DNA of 28,057 nucleotides from Hepatocystis sp. ex Piliocolobus tephrosceles (Eukaryota > Apicomplexa > Aconoidasida > Haemosporida > Plasmodiidae), in NCBI GenBank assembly GCA_902459845.2, contig CABPSV020000122.1, positions 1 through 28,057 on the forward strand, read 5' to 3'. The notes beneath the pieces are model-generated. The model ran no database searches, was not told the DNA's origin, and saw only the letters and a list, made by a program, of their open reading frames with translations. Below are positions 19,621 to 28,057 of the stretch, piece by piece (the stretch's first letter is position 1; every line of letters starts with the position of its first letter). Position numbers and translations under genes: made by a program.

Positions 19621-20265
19621 TATATAAATAGTGCAATTAGAATAAGCGTTTAATTTAAACAGGTATGCGATAAGAAGAGAAAGGAAATGGGAGGGAAAAA
19701 AAAAAAAAAAATGGATAAATTATAGTTAAAAATTAATAATTCCTTTTAAGATTCATGCATGTCCATGTGTTTTATATATATATATATATACATACATATG
19801 TGTTTATCTACATGTATATTTGGTGTATTATCCCTTTCGGTTATTACAATATATCTTTAATTAATATATATTATTTTACAGTTCTGTATAAAACTGTTTT
19901 ATTTATTTATTAATTTAGTTATTTATATTTTTTTTTTTTTTTGCTTTAACACATAATTATAACAAATTGCAATTTTTATACAGAGTTAATAATTCATTTA
20001 ATTTTTTTATTTTTTTTATTTATACTTATAACATTTTAACAACTTTTGTTAAAATTACAAATCATATTTACATATTTTTTTTTTTTTATTTATACTTATA
20101 ACATTTTGACAACTTTTGTTAAAATTATAAATCATATTTACATATATTTTTTTTTTTCAATCATATACATATATATATACATATGCCTATATTTATGAAT
20201 TAGTTATATAACACATTTTGAAACGTCACACATTTGTTTTAAGCACTTATGAGTGTGTATTTTTT

Positions 20266-20298
<33 letters not shown>

Positions 20299-20371
20299 CA
20301 TACAAACGAAAGCACACAGCTAAAAATAACAAAACAAATATAACTAAAGTAAATGAATTAAAGCATAATAC

Positions 20372-20404
<33 letters not shown>

Positions 20405-21132
20405 CAACTTTTCTACTCCTCAAAAATAACAATTTCAGTTCAGTCTTAAAAATAAAAGAATAAGAGACGAACATGATTAGACGGAAGAAAACAAATAATT
20501 TTATTTACATATTTGTTGGTTAAATATTAAAATAATAATTATTTGCTTTTTTTTTTTTTACTTATTCCTCTAAATATAACAGTTTACATAAATAATGTTG
20601 TAGAACAAACAGAAAAACAATTTTGCTTTTTTTAAAACATATTGAATAGTTTTTTTTTATTTTTTTTACTCCGTCTTCTCTTTTAATTTTTTAATAAAAC
20701 ATGGAAAAAAATGTATAAAAATATTTAAATTATAAAATAAAATCGTCCATTCGCTGTTTTGTTCTGCTCTGTTCTTTATTTGATTTGATTTGGTTTGATT
20801 TTGCTTATTGTTGTTTTATTTTTAAGGTGGTTAAAATGTAGTAATTTAAAAAAAAAAAATATAAATAAATAAATAAACGAACGAATGAAAGAACAAAATA
20901 TAGCATCAAGGAAAAGATAAATTAAAAAAGTATACTAACCTTTTTTTGTTCGTTCGCTCGCTCGCCCATTTGCTAGCCAATTTGTTTGCTTATTTTTTTT
21001 TTTTTTTTTAAAACTTTAAAAATATGTTTTTAACTAATGTTATAAATTTATTCATATGAATAAAAAAACATTAAATAAAAGTTTTTTTTTTTTTTATTTT
21101 ATTTTATTTTTTTATGAAATGTTGAATAAATC

Positions 21133-21165
<33 letters not shown>

Positions 21166-21485
21166 GTTTAATCAAATATTGTATAAAAAAAAGTTTTTTT
21201 TTTTTTGTTTCTTATTAAATGCTAAATAAAGGTTCTTTTTTTTTTATTTAGTGACTTATAGAATGTAAGTTAAAATAACATTGGGAAAAAGAAAATTTAA
21301 GGGTGGGAAAAAAACTTTTTTGACTTCATAATTATTCCATTTGCTTAAGTAGCAAATAATTAGAAAAGATTTACATATAATCAGTAAAATATGTACATAT
21401 ATATATATATATATATATGTTCACTCACTGATATCATAAAACATAAATTATATATGCATAACTACAACAAGTTATTATTTGAATA
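19621..21485. promoter_or_regulatory. divergent upstream region of the small membrane gene and RCL1
   Basis: It contains a 70-bp tandem duplication (about 20012-20145), poly-A (20271-20298), poly-T (20378-20404, 21136-21165), TTTGA repeats (20779-20802) and a four-base-phased patch around 20868-20990 with GTTCGTTCGCTCGCTCG. (AT)n at 21397-21418 precedes the RCL1 start. No exon or RNA gene was recognised. Confidence 0.6.
20012..20145. repeat. 70-bp tandem duplication containing a palindrome
   Basis: The segment TTATTTATACTTATAACATT... repeats at exactly 70-base spacing (20017 and 20087). Over the shared ~64 bases only two substitutions are seen (TTTAAC/TTTGAC and TTACAA/TTATAA). In copy 1 TTTTAACAA-CTT-TTGTTAAAA is a perfect 9-bp inverted repeat; in copy 2 one arm base is changed. 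Confidence 0.9.
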
Positions 21486-23135
21486 ATGGAATTTGAGGGT
21501 AGTAACTATTTCCGATTTCGATTAGCGTTAAGCTTAATTAGTGGAAAAACTATTACAATTAAAAACATAAGGAAAAAAAAAAAAAATATATATGAGAATG
21601 AGTATGAGTACAGCCATAAACAAGAAATCGAACAAGAACATGAAGGATTATACGAATACGAAGCAAAACTGTTAAAACTAATTGATAAGTTATGTGATGA
21701 TACTATTATAACCATTAATGAAGATGGTACTGAACTATATTTTAAACCAGGTTTTTTAATTGGTAATGTAAAGGAAGAAGTAAGAATAAGTGATTTAAAC
21801 ATATCATTTAATTGTGGAAAAGAAAGAAGTATAACCTATTTTATTGAATTTTTACTTATGGTTATACCTTTTTTTAAAAATCCAGTAAAATTATTACTAA
21901 AAGGAATAACTGATGATAATGTAGATCGCACAATTTATACATGTAAAATAATAAGTGAACATTTTTTTAAAAATGTTTTAAAATTGGATGATTTTTTAAG
22001 TATTAATATTTTAAAAAGAGGAATAAAATCGAATGCTTTAAATGGTGAAGTTCTTTTTTTTATGAACAATATTAAAACTATTAATCCTTTTGATATAAGT
22101 GATGCTGGATTAGTTCAAAAAATTACTGGCTCAATTTTATGTAATAATATGTCTTTAGTTTTTCAAAATAAACTTATGAATTTTACAAAAAAATATTTAC
22201 ATAATTTTATTACATATATTAATTTTGAAATTGAAAAGCCAAAAAATAGCAAATATAACAACGGAAAAATTACTAATCATACTAATAGCAATAATTATAA
22301 TAGTAAAGTTAATAACAATACCAATCAGGAAGAAAACCATTTTATATCTTTTTCCATATTTGCTCATACAAAAAATAATTGTATATATGGAACCGATATA
22401 TGTCTTGATACAAATATGCTAAACCATGTTAATGATCTGATATTAACTACTAACACAATTAATAATAATTCTTTTATGCATATTAAACCTGAACAAATAC
22501 GTATGAATGAAATTATATCACTACATAATAAAAATCCAAATGAACAAAAACAAACAAACAAAAATATAAAATATAAAAAAAATGTACAAGAATTGAATAT
22601 AAAAAATGTATATGAAGATGATATAAATAAACTTTGTTCTGTAAGTAGCAAAAAAGATATCAAAGAAGTTAATACAAATAACTGTAATGTTTATAATGAT
22701 AATGTTAATAATGATAATGTTAATAATGATAATGTTTATAATGATAATGTTAATAATGATAATGTTTATAATGATAATGTTAATTATGGCTCATTAAATA
22801 AAACACAAGATATATTACACAAGGCAGATATATGTGAAAGACTAGGTTTTTTTGTTGCTTTAAATATACTAAATGAAATAAAAGGTTTACCATCTATAGA
22901 TACTAATTACCAATGGTTACCAATATTATTTATGGCACTATCTAATGATATTGCTGTTTCAACAATATGTCTTAAAACTTTAACACCCTATTCAATTGCG
23001 CTTATAAGATTGTTAAGGGATTTTTTTAATGTAGTGTTTGATATTAAAAAAGTAAAAATTTCTCAAATTGATTATTCTTATACTATTAAATGCGTGGGGA
23101 TAAATTATGGTAGTTTTTCAAAAAAAACCTTTTAA
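21486..23135 (+). CDS. RCL1: RNA 3'-terminal phosphate cyclase-like protein (RCL1)
   Basis: A single exon of 549 residues; the family is normally about 370. The start EGSNYFRFRLALSLISGKTI matches the family N-terminus (G-x-N-x-R-x-R-L-x-L-S-x-x-S-G). GTELYFKPGFLIGN, FKNPVKLLLKGITDD, ILKRGI and GEVLFF follow, and the C-terminus SNDIAVSTICLKTLTPYSIALIRLLRDFF...CVGI closes the fold. RCL1 is nucleolar, binds the GTPase BMS1 and the U3 processome, and is needed for early 18S pre-rRNA cleavage; it lacks cyclase activity. I see no catalytic-type histidine near the end, in line with RCL1 rather than the RTCA enzyme. The extra length is an Asn/Lys-rich insert at about residues 250-275 and 325-440, with NDNVNNDNVYNDNV repeats, plus a small Glu/Tyr insert at about 32-55. 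The 3' end converges on EXP2. Confidence 0.93.
   Translation: MEFEGSNYFRFRLALSLISGKTITIKNIRKKKKNIYENEYEYSHKQEIEQEHEGLYEYEAKLLKLIDKLCDDTIITINEDGTELYFKPGFLIGNVKEEVRISDLNISFNCGKERSITYFIEFLLMVIPFFKNPVKLLLKGITDDNVDRTIYTCKIISEHFFKNVLKLDDFLSINILKRGIKSNALNGEVLFFMNNIKTINPFDISDAGLVQKITGSILCNNMSLVFQNKLMNFTKKYLHNFITYINFEIEKPKNSKYNNGKITNHTNSNNYNSKVNNNTNQEENHFISFSIFAHTKNNCIYGTDICLDTNMLNHVNDLILTTNTINNNSFMHIKPEQIRMNEIISLHNKNPNEQKQTNKNIKYKKNVQELNIKNVYEDDINKLCSVSSKKDIKEVNTNNCNVYNDNVNNDNVNNDNVYNDNVNNDNVYNDNVNYGSLNKTQDILHKADICERLGFFVALNILNEIKGLPSIDTNYQWLPILFMALSNDIAVSTICLKTLTPYSIALIRLLRDFFNVVFDIKKVKISQIDYSYTIKCVGINYGSFSKKTF
22686..22786 (+). repeat. 15-bp coding repeat (NDNVN/YNDNV) in RCL1
   Basis: About seven units of AATGATAATGTTAAT/TAT encode NDNVN or NDNVY. 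It lies within the low-complexity insert, just before the conserved C-terminal block of RCL1, and is likely length-variable. Confidence 0.9.
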
Positions 23136-23352
23136 ATTGAAAAGTTATTGCATATGTATAATGAAGCATTAATGTTTCACTTGTACTAGTGCAAAAAATA
23201 TGTGTATACATTTGCACATGAAATATATTATATATATATATATATATACATACCCAGCTGTGCATTTTTAACAGTAAACATGTTTTGTCTTTTTTTTATT
23301 TTATCCAAATCAGTAACAGCTAATAAATTCAAAATAATTATAAAATGCTTAC

Positions 23353-23390
<38 letters not shown>

Positions 23391-24378
23391 AGTAAAAGTA
23401 AAAGTAAAATAAGTAAAATTCGAAATGTTATGTTTAACTTAATATTTATACATTTAAAAACATTTTTTCCGTTGTTATTGTTGTCTGACTAACTTGCCAA
23501 TTAAATAACCTTATATTTTTTTTTTTTTTTTTTTTTTTTTGTTTGTTTTAAGTGCAAAATATTTATTTTTGTCTGTGCCTATATATTAACTTGTCTTATA
23601 ATTATAAAAAAAAAAAAAAAAGAAAAAAAAAAGAAAAAAAAAAAGAAAAAGAAACAAACCAATGATTCAATGAAAAGAAAGTAATTAATTAATGAACTAT
23701 AAAATCAATAAAGTTTAAAGCAAAAAATAAATGAAAAAAAACATAAACTCTAATAAGAATATAAGATGAGATATGCTCAAAAAAAAAGCAAAAAAAAAAA
23801 AGTAGTGTATCAATTTATGTTAAAAGAAAAATTAATATATTTCATCAGACAATATAAATTAATTCATGTATATGATAATTTTATAAAAAAGTGAATGGAT
23901 CAAACAAACATATACACAACAGTAACTTAATAAATAATCATGAAAACGTAATAGCGGTACTGATAACATTTATTTGTCAAATGTTTATAAATAATAAATC
24001 AATTAATATTATATAGGGCATGAATAACAATGTATAATGGAAAAAAATTAAATCTTAGCAAAATATATGCATATATATATATATATATATATATATACAT
24101 TTATTTTGTTAAGAATTAACCTTATAATAATTGTTAACATACACAAAATAATAGTCGATAAATACATTTATATATATAAATATATATGTAACTTTGTTTT
24201 TTTTTACTTTTTCCTCCTTTTAAAAAATTAAAAATAAAAAACAAATAAATTCAAATTGTAAATATAAAATAAAAAAAATATTTAATGCAATTGTGTTCAT
24301 TGATAATTGCAACACAGCATAAAAACATCTTTTTACAATTATTATTTAATATGTTCATATTTTTATGTTATTTAATCG

Positions 24379-24595
24379 ATTATTCGTTTATTTGCTTATT
24401 CGTTTATTTGCTTATTCGTTTATTTGCTTATTCGTTTATTAGCTTATTTGTTTATTTGCTTATTATTTTATTTGCTTATTATTTTATTTGCTTATTCGTT
24501 TATTTGTTCATTTGTTTATTTGCTTATTCGTTTATTCGTTTATTTGTTCATTTGTTTATTCGTTTATTTATTCATTCGTTTATTTATTTATTTTT
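24379..24595. repeat. four-base-phased array of TTTA, TTTG, CTTA, TTCG units (16-bp higher order)
   Basis: CGTTTATTTGCTTATT and one-base variants repeat with a 16-base period, itself four tetranucleotides. The block spans about 217 bases. Translation gives the repeated FIRLFVYLF shadow frames. Confidence 0.9.
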
Positions 24596-24684
24596 ACATA
24601 TTTTTTTTTTATAAATATATTTTTAACTATCAGATACAATTCTGTAATAGTAGTTTAAATATTAAAAAAAAAAAATAATATTAA

Positions 24685-24793
24685 AAATAAATAAATAAAT
24701 AAATAAATAAACAAACAAACAAACAAACAAACAAACAAACAAACGAACAAACAGACAAACAAACAAACAAACAAACAATTGATTGATTGATTA
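24685..24793. repeat. AAAT array passing into AAAC array, ending in GATT units
   Basis: Seven or so AAAT units change to about sixteen AAAC units (with single GAAC and AGAC variants), followed by three GATT units. The phase is again four bases. The strand bias is opposite to the T-rich array 90 bases upstream, so the two could pair partly as an inverted repeat. Confidence 0.92.
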
Positions 24794-25033
24794 ATTAACT
24801 AAGATGATATTACTCACATTTCAAACAATTTTTATTGTGTTATATTATATGTGTTAAGTTCATTACCCTTATGATTATTTATATGTTAGCTAATTTATTT
24901 TATTTTATTTTATTTTATTTTTCTTCTCATTTATCAACAACGAAATTATAATTTGTTTACTTTCAAAACTTATAATTTGCTACATAAAACATCTGATAAA
25001 CTATTAATATACTATCTAGTTAAAAAAACTTGT

Positions 25034-26216
25034 TCAAGAATTAGTATCTGAACTTACAGAAAATGAGAATTTACTTGAATCCATATTTTTTTTGTTATCA
25101 ATAGATTTTAGTTTGTCTTCCATATACGATGTTAAATGCTTTAATGTACATCTATCAGGTAACTTAGGTACTATCTTTTGATTAACACGTGTATAAAAAA
25201 TTCCTGATTTTCCTATTTTCATATAAGGAGCAGAAATCCAAAACCTATATATTTGCGATTTTATTATTTGATCAATTTTAGCTACAATTAAACCTGGGTC
25301 ATGTTTTAATTTTGTTGAATAATTTTCTTTACACTCACTTAAAATACCATGTAAAAATAAAGCAGGTTTGGATTCGACTGTGTATAGGGTGTTGTTATAT
25401 ACTGATATTGTACACTGGTCCCATATATCCCTTAATAACTGTATTAAAAAAAAAAAATAAAAAAAAGAAACATATAAATAAGTAAACATATACGTACATG
25501 TAAATATTTTTAATAATAAATATGTAGTATATATATAATAACTAAATAAATAGAATATAAAACAAATCGCTTCAAATAAAAATAAATAAAATATTTCAAT
25601 ATGATAAATTACCTCCTCAGTTTTTTCTTCTATTTCACCATCTCCTACTATTTCTCGTACTAATAAGACCCACCAAATACGAGACCATCTTAAAACTTTT
25701 CTATAACGTACAACTTTTTTAATTCTACTAATTAACCCCTCTATTGGAGATTTAACAGCATGATCGTATAGATCCTTAGAAACCAAACTGAATGTAAAAG
25801 AAAAAAAAAAAATAAATAAATAAAAAAAATAAAATAAAGAAATAAATAAATAAAATACACGAATAAATATATACATATATATAATGTGTACAGAATATGT
25901 AAAAACAATGTATAGCCCAGTTAAATATTACAAATAATAAAATAGAATTCTTATAAATACATTATATCAGTTGAAACAATTCAAAAATCACAGGGAATAA
26001 ATAATAAAATCAATTAAAATATATATATATTTTAATGTGCATGTTTTAGTTTTTTAATTTTTCTTTTTACGTTAAAGGTTCCTTGATCATGGTAGTTATA
26101 GCAGTTGATATGACCACGTCACCATAATTTGCTCCCCCCGCACAATACACAACAAACTTTACATTATTGTAATTAATAATTAACAAAAAAAAAAAAAATA
26201 TGGTAGTTATCTTCAT
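25034..26216 (-). CDS. EXP2: EXP2, pore of the PTEX protein export translocon, three exons
   Basis: Exons on the minus strand are 26216-26071, 25787-25613 and 25438-25034; introns are GT-AG and the joins keep frame, giving 241 residues. Residues 1-~25 are a signal peptide (MKITTIFFFFLLIIN). The next segment, YGDVVISTAITTMIKEPL, corresponds to the N-terminal pore helix. VRYRKVLRWSRIWWVLLVREIVGD is the signature body segment. Cys116 and Cys143 are 27 apart, the spacing of the disulfide in the P. falciparum protein. VAKIDQIIKSQIYRFW follows. EXP2 forms a heptameric channel in the parasitophorous vacuole membrane, passing unfolded proteins with HSP101 and PTEX150, and also nutrients. The protein ends at SSDTNS and lacks the long Asp/Glu tail of P. 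falciparum (287 residues). The upstream region shows nothing specific. Confidence 0.95.
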
Positions 26217-26434
26217 TTTTAAAACTAACAAGACAAAATATACAAAAAAGAATAAAAAACACACATACACACAAATATAAGTAAGATAATATATCTTATT
26301 ATATATCACACATAATATTTTAAAATAGAGCTAACATAAAGTTATATTACTAATCATTTTATATAATTATATACGCTTATGTGCGCTTACTTCACAGTTA
26401 TCTATCATCTATATATATATATATATATATATAA

Positions 26435-26470
<36 letters not shown>

Positions 26471-27665
26471 GTATACATATGCAAATTCACGTACATTTAC
26501 ACTAATCTTTAAAAATAACACTCTTATTACGTAATATAAAATATAAATGCATTAAAAAGGAAATTTAAAAAAACATATCCTAAAAAACTACTTAAAATAA
26601 AAAAAAAAAAAAAAATGAAAATCACAAAAATCACTGAATTAAAAGCCTAATAATCATTTGAAAGTAAAAAAAAAAATATTATAATAACAATTATAAAATG
26701 ATAAAATAAAAAAAAAAAATGGTAAAATAAAATAATAGCAAAACAGATAAATAAAAAAAAAAAAAAATTAAAAAATAATAAAAAAATAACTACATAAAAA
26801 AAATATACGTAAAAAAAAAAAAAAATTTAGAAAAAGATTAAAAATTGTATTAGATACTTTTGTTTTGCTTTTTCTAATTTATTGTGATTATAATTGTGCA
26901 ATTAAAATTGATTAAAGTGTTTATATTATAAAAGAAAAATCTTCATAACACAATGACTTAATCATGATGCATAATAATATTTAATATTTTTGTTAATTTT
27001 AATAATATGTAGTAGTAACATATTCTCAACAAAATATATATACACAAAAGCTATAATAAATTTGTAAAACTATATACTAAAATGGCATAATGTTAATATA
27101 TACTTTCTTCGCTATATATTCATTTAATAAATCTTTATAAAAATTATGTAATTTCATAGAAAAAAAATTAATAATTTTTAATATAGTGCGCCAAAAAAAG
27201 TAAAACAAATAAACAATAAGTACAAATATATATATATATATATATATAATATATATGTGTATATATTTACATACATATTATATTGTAGAAAATACTAAAA
27301 TTTCATTATAATATAAAAAAAACATAAATCTTTAAACTTTTATTTTCATTAAAAATAAAAAAATAGTATTCTACAATTTTTTTATTTTTTTAACCCTTTC
27401 CTTTTGTTATTAAAATATAAAATAAGTTTACAACATGTTTATTTTTACATATACAGAGCGCATGCTATAAAAAAAAAAATTATCAATAAGCTAATCATTC
27501 AAAAATCAAACAAGCAATTAACAAATTAATAAATCAATAAATCCAAGAAACAAACAAAAACAATCGAAAGAAACGAGCGAAAGAACGAACAAACAAATAT
27601 AAAGGGAAACATGCGTAATACTAACCCCATTTTTTTATAATATAATGTTAATTTTATTTTTATAG
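26217..27665. promoter_or_regulatory. upstream region of EXP2, possibly shared with a rightward gene
   Basis: It contains two (AT)n blocks (26410-26431, 26440-26465), many short poly-A runs (26599-26830), (AT)n at 27229-27248 and a GAAC/AAAC-type four-base-phased patch at about 27545-27597. A TACTAAC heptamer (27619-27625) lies 40 bases before TTTTATAG at 27658-27665. No full exon is seen. Confidence 0.5.
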
Positions 27666-27692
27666 CAGAATAAAGTAGAACAATAAAATGGA
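27666..27692 (+). CDS. possible first exon of the next gene (partial, tentative)
   Basis: TACTAAC (branch-point consensus) at 27619 and a T-rich stretch ending TTTTATAG at 27665 precede CAGAATAAAG..., then ATG GA (27688-27692) before GTATGTAAGC, which holds two overlapping donor-like sequences. This pattern would fit a short exon carrying a few bases of 5' UTR and the start codon of a rightward gene whose remainder lies outside the window. In P. falciparum I recall an anion transporter gene beside EXP2. Evidence is thin. Confidence 0.25.
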
Positions 27693-28017
27693 GTATGTAA
27701 GCTTTTTTTTATTTATATCTAATAATTTATTTATAATTTGTAACAACATTTACTATATAGCGATTTTCTCTATTTTTTGAAAATATAATAATTATAATAG
27801 AAATGCAACAAATGTGTTAATTAAAAGTAAATAAATTAATAAATAAATTAATAATAAATAAATATACATATAAATATATATATTAAGTTATCCCAATATT
27901 ATGTAATAAATGAATCTATCAATAATTGCAAAATGAATAATAGAATAGATTTTTTTTTTTCAATATGTATAAAAATAAACGAGCCCTTTTTATTTCTTAT
28001 TTATTTATTTTTTGATT

Positions 28018-28052
<35 letters not shown>

Positions 28053-28057
28053 TTTTT
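27693..28057. other. AT-rich DNA to the right end
   Basis: No gene is supported. It includes AATA/AAAT repeats (27830-27870), an open frame from ATG 27933 that quickly becomes poly-T translation, and a terminal T-run (28020-28050). Confidence 0.55.

Larger units (their letters stand above)
23136..25033. other. convergent intergenic region between RCL1 and EXP2
   Basis: 1.9 kb with no supported gene. It contains (AT)n tracts (23228-23246, 24068-24096), poly-A with GTAAAA repeats (23360-23410), poly-T (23517-23540), A-runs broken by G (23606-23652), a four-base-phased T-rich array (24379-24595) and an AAAT/AAAC array (24685-24778). The frames at 24285-24678 are translations of the array (FIRLFVYLF-type repeats), not genes. 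Confidence 0.7.

Noticed and set aside
22364..22663. 99-codon minus-strand frame
   Set aside because: Shadow of the RCL1 low-complexity insert.
24285..24678. Repeated FIRLFVYLF-type frames in two phases
   Set aside because: Translation of the 16-bp phased array; open in more than one frame because the period is not a multiple of three and has no stop.
27933..28057. Open frame from ATG 27933 to the window end
   Set aside because: After about 20 codons it is only poly-T translation; no acceptor or homology supports it.
1..28057. tRNA, rRNA, CRISPR, transposon or viral sequence
   Set aside because: No GC-rich cloverleaf-like island, spaced repeat array, transposase, polymerase or terminal repeats were seen on either strand; this is by eye only, and tRNAscan and Infernal would be decisive.

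Overview
This is nuclear DNA of a malaria parasite (Plasmodium). Non-coding DNA is almost entirely A+T, with dozens of poly-A, poly-T and (AT)n tracts. Genes carry short GT-AG introns, and proteins carry Asn/Lys-rich low-complexity inserts. One gene is the Plasmodium-specific translocon pore EXP2. The protein sequences differ enough from what I recall of P. falciparum to suggest another species, perhaps avian, malariae-like or ovale-like; the sequence alone does not settle which. From memory, the gene order matches the P. falciparum chromosome 14 block from PDEdelta to EXP2 (about PF3D7_1470500 to 1471100).

Layout, left to right. (1) A six-exon, six-transmembrane cyclic nucleotide phosphodiesterase (PDEdelta-like, +, 1620-5385) with a ~129-residue Lys/Glu/Asn tail. 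(2) A two-exon RAP-domain protein with a mitochondrial-type leader (RAP21-like, -, 6427-8010). (3) Divergent from it, an uncharacterised 647-residue protein that also has a mitochondrial-type leader (+, 9167-11110), followed at its stop codon by a precise 10-bp minisatellite. (4) A two-exon, 1095-residue protein with a secretory/apicoplast-type leader (-, 11633-15089). (5) Proteasome subunit beta type-2 (beta4), two exons (+, 17728-18644). (6) A small two-helix membrane protein of 70 residues (-, 19408-19620) that could be missed by annotation and resembles VMA21 in layout. (7) RCL1, the cyclase-like pre-rRNA processing factor (+, 21486-23135). (8) EXP2 in three exons (-, 25034-26216), lacking the long acidic tail known from P. 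falciparum. A possible first exon of the next gene lies at 27666-27692.

The genes do not form an operon-like pathway; the window is an ordinary core chromosomal block. Three gene pairs are divergent and share upstream regions (RAP21/9167 gene, 11633-15089 gene/proteasome, small membrane gene/RCL1), and four are convergent. RAP21 and its divergent neighbour both look mitochondrial and may be co-expressed. No tRNA, rRNA, CRISPR array, transposon or virus-like sequence was seen. The less ordinary items are the small membrane gene, the tail-less EXP2, the 10-bp GTGAGT minisatellite, the four-base-phased arrays between RCL1 and EXP2, and several perfect or near-perfect palindromes in intergenic DNA.
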